A DNA stretch of 64,000 nucleotides from Cladosporium sp. IMV 00045 (lineage: Eukaryota; Ascomycota; Dothideomycetes; Cladosporiales; Cladosporiaceae): positions 1 to 64,000 of the forward strand of contig MSJI02000533.1 of assembly GCA_001931905.2 (NCBI GenBank). The letters run 5' to 3'. Below the pieces are notes generated by a model that was given only the letters and a program-made list of their open reading frames with translations, ran no database searches and had not been told where the DNA came from. The position numbers and the translations under genes are program-made. Positions 10,979 through 19,753 of the stretch are shown piece after piece (positions within the stretch are counted from its first letter, which is position 1; the number at the start of each line of letters is the position of its first letter).

Positions 10979-12481
10979 TCATCCATTCCATGTATATCCC
11001 CTCGCAGGATGCCACTCTCTGGCCCTCGGTCCTTGACCGTCCTGCAGGTAGTTCTCTCTCATCGTGGACCCGGCGTACTTCTCCTGCAGTACACCCCTCT
11101 TCCTCAGCTCAGGCCACAGATGCTCTACCAAGTCCTCGAAAGTGCCCGGCGTCGTCGCGTAACTGATGTTGAACCCATCAACACCCGCCTCATCGACCCA
11201 CTGCTGCAAGATGTCTGCGACTGTCGTCGGACTACCAATGGCGCGTTGATGGGCGCCGGAGACGGCGAGGTTCTGCAGGACAAGTTTCTTCGTCCATTTC
11301 AGACCAGCTGTTCCAGGCACGGATTCGGTCCAAAGATTGATCATGGACTGGATTGCAGGCGTCTTGGTGTTGAACTTGAAATCCTCATCGTCCGAGAAGG
11401 TCGAGAGATCTGTACCTGACCAGCCGCCGAACAACGAAGCCGTGCCTTCGAGATCAGCGTATTGCAGCAGATCGTTGAATTTTGCTTGCGCTTTCTCATC
11501 GGTCTCGTCGACAATGATGAAAATTCCAGCAATGAATTTCACACTGTCCTCTGGCTTTCCGATCTCACGGAGGATCGCTTTCGTCTCTTGGACGACCTGT
11601 GACGTCTTCCTTGGTACCATGCCTGGCAGGAACATGGCCTTGGAATGCTTCGCTGCGAATTCTTTCCCAGCTTTTGATGCGCCAGCTTGGAGCAGAAATG
11701 GTGTTCGCTGCGGTGAGGGATCGACGATGCTTGGTCCAGCGCACTTGAAGTACTTCCTGCGAGGCATTAGCACGATGCGATCAATTCTAGCGAGACAAGC
11801 CTTACCCAACGTGGTCAATCTTCCTGACTTTGTCAGGATTAGCATATATGCCTGTCTTCTTGTTGGCTTCCACTGCGGTGTCCTGCCAGCTGCTTTCCAG
11901 CAATTTGTACACCACTTCGAGGAACTCATCCGCGATCTTATACCTCTCGTCATGCTCAATTCCTTTCTCGAGACCAAACGACTTCGCCGCGCTTTCAAGA
12001 TAAGAAGTGACGATGTTCCATCCAACCCTGCCGTTCGTGATGTGATCGAGCGTGGCGAACTTCCGTGCCAAAGCGTAAGGGTTTTCGTACGTGGTGGAAG
12101 CAGTGACACCAAACGAGATGTTTTTAGTGGCGTGCGCCATCGCGGACACAAGAAGGCTGATGTCGAGGATGGGTACTTGGGCACCTGACTGCAGTGCCGG
12201 ACCATCGCCCTTGTAGACATCGTAGATTCCAAGGACGTCTGCGAAGAAAATCCCGTGGAAGCCGTTTTCGTCGAGGAATTTGGCGAGACGGACCCAGTGG
12301 TCTAGAGTTTGCTTTTCTTGGGATGGGTGTCTCCAGAGACCTTGTGATAGTCAGTCAAAAAAGGCGCCCAAGCCAAAATCATCTATTACAACGAACCAGG
12401 AGACAAGTGACCTGGCGCTGTCATGGCGAATGCGTTCATGATCCATGGCTTGCGGCCATTGTCAGCTGCATTCCAGGCCAT
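10979..12481 (-). CDS. Luciferase-like (NtaA/SnaA/DszA-type) FMNH2-dependent monooxygenase
   Basis: Model is complement(join(10979..11756, 11806..12340, 12397..12481)), 465 residues, near the usual 440-470 of the family. The conserved opening GHLSPGLWRHP is split by the first intron; a donor GTTCGT just after CCTG is needed to keep it whole, although an earlier GTCACT would also stay in frame and delete HLSPG. Other family segments: FHGIFFADVLGIYDVY, NISFGVTASTTYENPY, GRVGWNIVTSYLESAAKSFG, and RTPFLLQAGASKAGKEFAA. These enzymes take FMNH2 from a separate flavin reductase and oxidise nitrilotriacetate, dibenzothiophene sulfone, EDTA or sulfur compounds in bacteria. Fungal members are mostly uncharacterised. 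No partner reductase gene is visible nearby. Protein is expected to be cytosolic or peroxisomal. Confidence 0.9.
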
Positions 12482-13064
12482 GATAGATCACGGAGGTCTT
12501 TAAATTGAGCCTGATCGTCTGCAATCAATGCCTTCACTCTCGCTGCCACTGCTATCTTTTGCGTAGGGGAGCGAAGGAAATGCCTGGTACGACAAGAACG
12601 TTCAATGCCAACGAGAAAGCTAAGGTAGCTACCAACAAGTAATCTGATCAATTTTCGGCCATGCAGCAGGTGGGATGTACAAGTACGAACACGTGCTGGT
12701 GGGCCACTTGATCACGTCAAGCTCCGGAGGTGGCGTGCTCGCACGTCTTGCGCACGCCTGCAGACGTTGGGCGATCTTGTTTGTGTTCATTCGTAAGCAC
12801 AAACCCCTCATTTTGGAGGAGACCTTGTTGCCTTCGCATCCGGACTGGAGTTGGAGGGAAGCGACGAAGTGCTCAAGTTCAACATGCAAGTTTCCGATGC
12901 ACGGACGACTGCTCCCACGGTGGCTGGCCGAGGGTGGAACCAAAAATCGTTGCACAGCAGCTGGCAGGGATGTCAAAATCTCCTCAAACTTCAGCATCGA
13001 CTCCATGGACTGAAAATCCCACAGACACGTCTAAACTACCTGCCTATCTTACGAAACATGACAT
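12482..13064. other. Intergenic between the two monooxygenase genes
   Basis: Both flanking genes run leftwards, so this holds the promoter of the luciferase-like gene and the 3' end of the Baeyer-Villiger-type gene. Several open frames occur here on both strands but none has a recognisable domain. Confidence 0.6.
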
Positions 13065-15117
13065 CTACAAATCCCACCACCTCTCATGCAAATCCTTGAG
13101 ATCGTTCTGACTCTCCAACCGCAACCAAGGAGTAAGATCACTCTCAAGGTCCCTCTCCTTATCAGTCCAGCCATTACCCAAAAAACCGAAACGATTTACA
13201 CCATTCTCGTACGTGTACTCAAAGTCTTCCCACTTCGGCTCTCGCAGGACTCTCGTCAAATGCGGTCCGCTACCTGGCCAAACGCCATGGATGCGAGCTC
13301 CTGGACGTCCGCCATTGTACCAAGAGCTACACTTGCGGCTCATGTTGGTGCGAGGAAAGAAGGCGTCGCAGTAAGCTAGGAAGTCATCGGCAGCACGCTT
13401 GGAGAGTACCACGGTCTGGATGCCTTGAGAGGACATCTTCCGCAGCAGCTTCGCGATGTATGTGGTTTGGATCTCGGCACCTGCGGCAGGTTAGTGTGCC
13501 TGTCGGCTGTACTTTTGTCGAGGTAGTTTTTACCGTGAGGGACGGTGCCCGATGTTCCTGGCGGGTTGGGACCTGAGATGCGTCAGCTGGTAAGTCCTGG
13601 ATCCCAATAAGACCTCAACTCACCAAGCAGATATGCGAGATTCGGAAAATGCGGTGTGAAGAGACCAAGGTAGGTGTACGGGAATCCGAACTTCCCATCA
13701 GGCTTCCAATCGCGAGAGAGATCGTAATTGTCGGACACGATGGGGAAGGGTGGTGCAAAGTCTACGTTGGCTCCCGTGGAGCAGATGACCGCGTCTACCG
13801 GGCGATGGACGCCGTCTTTAGTAACAATGCCATCTTCAGTAAAGTGGTCGATCGGATCCTGGATGAACGTCAGGTTGTCCTTGGTGATAGCTTCGAGATA
13901 TCCAGGACCAGGCGTGAGGCGGCGACAAAAAGGTGGGAACGAAGGGACCATTTTCTCCAACAACTCTCCATCGTCACCAAGACGTTCCCGCATGATCTGC
14001 TTGAACCTCTCCGTGCCCTGTCTTGTCGTCTCTGAGTCGCGCAGAATCGATTCGAAGCGGCGGAAGAAGGTTCCTTCCAGCTGCTTTCTGAATGCAAGAT
14101 ATTTCTCGGGATCTTGGAAGTCCTTAAGCCGTTCCTCGGAGAAAGGCATCGCTGTCTCTTGACGTTCCCTGGTGGAAGGATTGAATGATCCGGCGATCCA
14201 GGTCTTGTTGCGTGCATAGTGGTCTACATGCGCGGCTTGCTTTTGCAATGCAGTCGTAACTTGTATTCCCGAGGCGCCATTGCCGATCGTGGCGATTCTC
14301 TTCCCTCTGGGATCAAAGCTTGGGTCCCAATTGGAGGAGTGGCGAACGTGGCCCTTGAAGGTCTCGATTCCAGGATAGTTCGGCATCTTCCATTCGTTGA
14401 AGTGGCCGTTAGCGGTGATGATGAAGTCAAACTCCTCTCTCTCAATCGTTGAAGCGGCGATGTCCAGGATGTCGAGCACCCATTTCGCTTTGCTCGCGTC
14501 CCATTGTGCAGCGTTGACTTTAGTTCGGAACCGACATTTGGAATGGACATCATATTTCCTAGCCAACGACTGCCAATACTCCTTGATCTCATGGCCCTGG
14601 GCATATTCCTCGGACCAATTGACTTTGGGTGAGTATGTCGACTGGTAGCAATGGGAGGGAATATCGCATCTAACACCAGGATAGATGTTCTCAACCCATG
14701 TGCCTCCCTGGCTCTGAGTTAGTATATCGTGGAAATGGAAAGATGGTGTTCATGTACGTACCACGTCGCTGTTCTTGTCAAAGATGGTCAATTGGATGCC
14801 TGGGACTTTAATCGGAAGTAAGACACCCGCAGTGATACCAGCAATACCAGCTCCTATCACAGCTACCTAGTATCGTTAGCGACACCCAACTCCGATTGCA
14901 AGTGCGTGATGCTCACCTTCAACGATTTGATCTCGTCGATGGGTTTCTCTTGTATGACAAAGTCTGCGGGATAAGGGTAGGTCCAATCGTCTTCAATGCT
15001 TAGATCGGGTGCCGCATGGAGATCATCTTGTGCGACAAGATCGATCGTTTGGGCAAGGTCATCTTTGTTGGATTGCCCGAAGCGTGTGACGGCCGGGGGC
15101 TCGACTGCTTCGCCCAT
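13065..15117 (-). CDS. Baeyer-Villiger-type flavin monooxygenase
   Basis: Model is complement(join(13065..13480, 13534..13572, 13624..14707, 14762..14866, 14917..15117)), 614 residues, with a 39-base internal exon. The FAD Rossmann motif GAGIAG is at residues 72-77, followed by GGTW at 103-106. The Baeyer-Villiger fingerprint F-x-G-x3-H-x3-W-D is matched by FKGHVRHSSNWD at 219-230, and the NADPH motif GNGASG is at 244-249. These enzymes insert an oxygen next to a ketone or oxidise heteroatoms using NADPH and O2. The N-terminal 65 residues before the FAD fold are typical of the longer fungal members. The acceptor before GGTW has a second AG six bases earlier that would add two residues. It is upstream of the luciferase-like gene on the same strand. 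Substrate is unknown. Confidence 0.93.
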
Positions 15118-16268
15118 TTGATGGTTCTGGTATGCAGTGCTTGGTGGAAGTGTGTGTAAATCTGATAGAGGACCGACTGGCTGTCACAAAGCAATAGTGA
15201 CTGTTGGCTCAAAACCTTGCTGGGAGTCATTCAGCGTTGACCTGCTTACCTTCCAGGTTGCATTGAGAAGGATCGCGCAATCCGTGCTCCACTTTGCATG
15301 ACAGCTCGCGAATGCATTGGAAACTCGCCCCCCTGATAACAAAAACCATTCAGTTCAATATGATCCCATTTTCTTTTTCTGATATCCAATCATTTCAAGC
15401 AAGGCAGGAGGATAGCAATGCTTTCACGGCGGAAGTATGACAGCCAGGGTTAAATGGACAGCAAAGCATTAGGGTTAGGGTTGGGGTTGATATAAGGAAA
15501 TGTATCCACGTCTTTAAAGCCTTCCATCCAAGGGGTGTAGGGTGCATTATCGCTCTCGATCCTCCAGGTAGATAACGTATTTGACTTATTGCAATAGCCA
15601 GTCAACGAGATTCTATTGAGAACCTGTCTGAAACCCCAGATATATTGATTCGTATGGTTTCTATGACCCAATCGTGGTAGAGTACGATTTCATCCCGTAC
15701 CGACACAGATGAGACGAAAACCATCAAGTGAGCAAATGCAGTACATGCTCCATGATAGAACGATTGACCCAAGAGCCAGATCCCCAGGAAGCCACGCCGT
15801 GTCACCCTTGCTCCGTGACAGCTAGCCGAGGTCAGCGATCTGCCTCTCCCCACCTGAACCCATCGGCTGCAACTCTTTGAATCTCGGATGGCGATATCTT
15901 CTTCGCCCCACGACAGTATCTCAAAACACAATGAATGGTCTTCCGATGCAGTCAGAAGTACCCTCCGCTATTCGGCTGCAGTCAGAAAGCTGAGACTGGC
16001 CTAAGAGACGCACGACCTAGGAGGAGCGACCCAAGTTCCTAGCTGAACCCGCCAGTGCTTCGCCCACTCCCATGATCCAACGATCACTTTCCAATACCTG
16101 TCGCCAGCTAGTGTTGTCCGCAGTGCTAAGCTCGACAGAAAGGCGGTGCTGTCGTCGTCGCCGGATGTGGCGCGGTCTCAAAGCAAAATTTCGACTTCAC
16201 CACCTGTTTTCAAGCGAATATAAATTGTAAAAAATTCAGCCAAATATCAAATCAATTGATTTCTCGAA
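15118..16268. other. Gene-free stretch with telomere-like motif
   Basis: No convincing gene. It contains the BVMO promoter, the telomere-like motif at 15469-15488 and the 5' flank of the tRNA gene. The last 60 bases before the tRNA are A/T-rich. Confidence 0.6.
15469..15488 (+). repeat. Interstitial telomere-like motif
   Basis: Two exact TTAGGG units are followed by TTGGGGTT. TTAGGG is the telomere repeat of most filamentous fungi. The block is too short to be a former chromosome end by itself and could equally be a telobox-type promoter element. Confidence 0.5.
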
Positions 16269-16356
16269 AGCCGATTGGCTCAATGGTAGAGCGTCCGCCT
16301 CCTATTCATTCTAGGAACATAGCGGAAGGCTGTGGGTTCGAGTCCCATGTTGGTTG
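16269..16356 (+). tRNA. tRNA-Arg (anticodon CCT) with 16-base intron
   Basis: All four arms can be drawn. The acceptor AGCCGAT (16269-16275) pairs with GTTGGTT (16349-16355), with several G-T pairs. The D stem is GCTC/GAGC. The anticodon stem is TCCGC/GCGGA around the loop CT-CCT-A..A. The T arm is GTGGG-TTCGAGT-CCCAT. The anticodon CCT is at 16301-16303 and the intron (16305-16320) sits one base 3' of it, the standard position for nuclear tRNA introns. The A box (TGGCTCAATGG) and B box (GGTTCGAGTCC) are intact. The acceptor has four wobble pairs, more than usual, so function should not be taken as certain. Confidence 0.85.
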
Positions 16357-16373
16357 TGGTTCCCATCCGTCAG

Positions 16374-16416
16374 GATTGGCTCATTCAAGGCGCAGGGTTA
16401 AATTCCCTGTATCACC
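16374..16416 (+). pseudogene. tRNA-like relic downstream of tRNA-Arg
   Basis: The segment starts with GATTGGCTCA, the same ten bases as the acceptor/D-arm junction of the tRNA 101 bases upstream, and then reaches a perfect five-pair T-arm shape, CAGGG-TTAAATT-CCCTG at 16393-16409. The anticodon arm is missing. It looks like an internally deleted tandem copy, but the match is short and chance is possible. Confidence 0.3.
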
Positions 16417-16706
16417 ACTGTTTTTCTTTTGCACGTGTACACATTGTCGACGGTCACAAGGCGATACTATCGGGTCACACAATGGCTTTTCTAATAATTT
16501 TTTCGATTTTGCAAGAATTTTTCTCACGAAGCATGCTTCGCTTCGCTGGGGGCCGGGGACGGAATTCTCGAGGGACGTGAGACTGGGACATTGCACGAAA
16601 GAGCACAAAGGAATTAACGCAGTGTCTATTGTGTCTATGAACGAAATAAGAGATACCAGCCTGCTTTGCCCATGCTGTGCCACAGAAAATTGGATCAATC
16701 GCCTCA

Positions 16707-17842
16707 TCACTCCATCACGCCCGGCTCCTGCATTGGAGCTGGATCCCGCTTCTTGCCTCTCTGCATCGGAGGGAACCATATTCCGGGGTAGGCGATTGTC
16801 AGAAGGCTGCATGCAATGGCGATCATCCTGAGAAGTATCAGTAAATCGCGGTCTCGATCAAGGGCAGTCTCTCGATACGTACGCGCCATCCAAGATTAGG
16901 AAGCTGACCTCGTTTTGCATCAAAGTGCTTCCCCAGCCCATAGCCATTTCAGGAATACTAATTGATCGATCAGCGATGCCTGTCCTTCCCCTATAATTGA
17001 AGGGACAATTATGAATGCCTACCGATAGATGCATCTGATCAAGACGGCAATGTACGAAGTCGCCAAAGCCCAACAGAAGGCCGTGAAGTTTCGCCTCAGC
17101 TTCGGGTTGGTCTTGTCGGTAGTGTATTGAGACGGGTCGACAAATACCTCTTTGCTTGGCCCTCTCGTGGAGCGTCTGTAATTCCAGATGAAGTGCAAAA
17201 TGATGAAACCGCAGACCACCATATTGACAACCTGGGCTACGACACCAGCAATGAGAAGACCACTGCCGGCATCGAGGAGCGATTGGTTACTGCCATCGCC
17301 TGTGGTTGCCAGACTGGAAACAGCACCACCAGCGACTTGGACAAGAATGCAAGCAAAGTCCGTTCCGATGAAGACATAAGGGTACCACTTTGCCTTCAGC
17401 TTGGAGTGTTGCTGGCCACAGTACAGAATGATGTGCTTGAAAACCACGGAGATAGCAGCAGAGACGAAAGATGGACCGATGAAAAGACAGGCAAGTTGCA
17501 TTGACATGGTGGTTGCGCTGTTTTGAACTGATCAGCAAGATCCTGAGAATCTCAATGACGAGGAACATACTTCCAAGGATCGTCATTCATGGCCAGACGT
17601 CCAGCATAGCCTATGACCTCAAAGATGAGACCGACAGATAGCCATGCTTGGAACGACCAGAGTCGAGAGTGAACCATGAATCCGAGAGTGATCAACAGGT
17701 TCAATGCGAAGAGTGCTGCAAAGAAAGCCGTTGCTCCCAAAGTTGGCTGATAGCCATACAGCGTGGCTTCGATGGGACATAGCGCTGAAAGTCCATCGCA
17801 ACTGTTGTAGGACGGGACAAACGGCTCTTCCGAGTCACTCAT
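16707..17842 (-). CDS. RTA1-like (lipid-translocating exporter family) seven-helix protein
   Basis: Model is complement(join(16707..16827, 16883..16957, 17023..17517, 17571..17842)), 320 residues. The N-terminus is short and extracellular-looking with two Cys (SCDGLSALCPIEATLYGYQP), then seven hydrophobic segments. RTA1-family marks are ATLYGYQP at the first helix, FEVIGYAGR after the third, CLFIGPSFVSAAIS, FIGTDFACILVQVAGGA (the family has DxxSxxxQxxGGG), and IRCIYRIPEMAMGWGS. Yeast members Rta1, Rsb1 and Pug1 confer resistance to 7-aminocholesterol, long-chain bases or protoporphyrin at the plasma membrane. The function of this paralogue is not known. The last intron separates the EVSFLILDGA segment from the final helix. 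Confidence 0.92.
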
Positions 17843-19135
17843 TCTTGCGAAGAAGGGCGAAGCTGGGCGAGACGCAGGCCACGAAGTACGAATGGAAGAT
17901 TTAGTGTTGACAGATCAAATACATCTTTTTCTAACACGCGGAAATCCACTTTGATGAAGTAGTCCTGCCTTCGTCTCGATTACGGGGGCACGGCATTCTA
18001 CCGTGGCGAAACTGGCCATTACAAGACTGTAGCCAAGTCTTTAGAGTCTCCATGAGCCGGTCCAAGAACTTGGATGATTGGTGTCGGCGTAAGCAATCCG
18101 CTTGTCCACCAGCTGTCACCATGCAATGCCGTCTGGATGCCGTAATCGTTCCAATTGGTGCCAGCGGCATCAGGTGAATAGTTACAGCAGAGCGTTCTCT
18201 ATCTCAGCTCTATTGTCCCCTGAGAACATCTGAAGAGCAGGCGTTGAAAGGTTGTCTATCATACGCCGAGTGCCAAGCGATAGCCGTTGCTTTCTTAGCT
18301 CTTGGTTTCAGCCTTTCAAGAGCTCGCATTCGGGCGCGAGATTAACGAGTACGATATACGAGGTACGAGGAAGCGAATGCGATTCTCGCTTGCACTTTGG
18401 CGCTGCCATTTAAGTGTGCTTGGCCGGGGCGCAGGAGCAAACAAAATCCTCCTGCGTGCGAACGTCAGCAATACACGATCTGTTTTAACGCTGACCGAAA
18501 AGGCCAGTGGTCGGCCCATCGTCTCTCAACGACCAAGCAAAGATTCTACGAGCAGTTTCCAGCCATGAAATCATCAAAAGATATGCGAGGTCATAGGAAA
18601 TCCATCACTAGTCGTTGATAATGCTCGGCCTTCTCAAGGGTGATACACGGATTTCAATACACCAAGAGCGATAGTAACAGCACAGTGCAACGACATTGAT
18701 GCTGAGAATCTTCATTATCGGTACAGGTTTCTCTGAGACAGGACATAGACTTTATTCCAAATAACAAGAAGATAGGAATAGAATAATGTGATTACATTGA
18801 TGCTGAGATTCTCGATCTTGAGATCCTATGGGCACAGTTTCTGCGGTCCGGGAATGTATGTTCTCAATCTTTCGAAACACTGAGCGTGACGCTGAGACTT
18901 CCATGGGACGAGCAGGACCATCGTAGTGATACTCTCGATCCGAAAAGACAGCTTTGGGATTCTTCAGAATTGTCACAGTAGGGTCACAGACTATGGGCAA
19001 GAGAGAAAGTAACGTGAGGCGAATGACACGCAACAAAGTTCTCTTCACTTCATCATAAATCTCATATTAACATCTTCAACATAGCTCTACCCTATCTATC
19101 GCCTCTCCTGGACTGCAAATCGACGGATCCACATC
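17843..19135. other. Gene-free stretch
   Basis: No gene with recognisable features. A short direct repeat, CATTGATGCTGAGA, occurs near 18694 and again near 18795. The rest looks unique. Confidence 0.55.
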
Positions 19136-19753
19136 CTACTTCGAGTAAGTCGTGTACTTCACGTTATCAATCAACAAGCCAGTCAAAGTGGCCGGCGTAA
19201 CACCACCAACAACAGCGACATCAACACGGTCGAGGCCAGCAAAAGCAGAATCGAAAGTCGCCTTGGTCATCTTGGAGATCAGAGGGTTGGTGGGGCTGAA
19301 AGACTGGTTGACGGTCTTGAAGACCTTGGATGAGCCCTTCTTGTATCCGGAGAAAGCAACAGTGCAAGCCTGCGGCACGCTCGCAGCGGTTTCGACGGTG
19401 TTGACGACGCAGCCGAAGTAAGCGTACTGCAGATCGAAAGACTTGACCGACTGCGCGGTGATGGATATTCCGCCACCTTGCAGGATGGTGCTGGTGATGC
19501 CGTTGGCGGCGACGTTGATGCCGGACTGGGGCTTTACTGCGTTCACCCCCAACACGCCCGCCTGTAGGACGTCGAGAGCTCTCCAGTTGAGGCCCTTGTA
19601 GTTGCCCACGGGGTTCAGCTCGGAGACGCCGATGAGGGATGGGAGGTCGTCGAAGGTGGCCAGCTGAGAGGTGCCAGCAGCGGCCGCAGCTGGGACTGGG
19701 CTTGCCCGAACGGCGGCGGCGAGGAGACCGAGGGCGGCGAGGATGAACTGCAT
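19136..19753 (-). CDS. Secreted protein of unknown function
   Basis: Intronless gene for 205 residues. The N-terminus MQFILAALGLLAAAVRASP is a clear signal peptide, with cleavage likely after the ASP or a few residues on. The mature protein begins with an alanine-rich stretch and has only two cysteines (GCVV and QACTV), which could form one disulfide. It is rich in beta-branched and small residues (VDVAVVGGVTPATLTGLLID), suggesting a beta-sandwich, and resembles orphan secreted proteins found in plant-associated and saprotrophic dothideomycetes. I do not recognise a named domain. The ATG is preceded by a good adenine-poor but clean context and no other start precedes the signal peptide. It may act at the cell surface or outside the cell. 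Confidence 0.8.
   Translation of the reverse strand: MQFILAALGLLAAAVRASPVPAAAAAGTSQLATFDDLPSLIGVSELNPVGNYKGLNWRALDVLQAGVLGVNAVKPQSGINVAANGITSTILQGGGISITAQSVKSFDLQYAYFGCVVNTVETAASVPQACTVAFSGYKKGSSKVFKTVNQSFSPTNPLISKMTKATFDSAFAGLDRVDVAVVGGVTPATLTGLLIDNVKYTTYSK

Noticed and set aside
2152..15117. Classical secondary-metabolite gene cluster
   Set aside because: No PKS, NRPS, terpene cyclase or DMATS gene is present; tailoring-type enzymes alone do not make such a cluster.
15451..15488. Former chromosome end or subtelomere
   Set aside because: Only about three telomere-like units, with ordinary genes on both sides.
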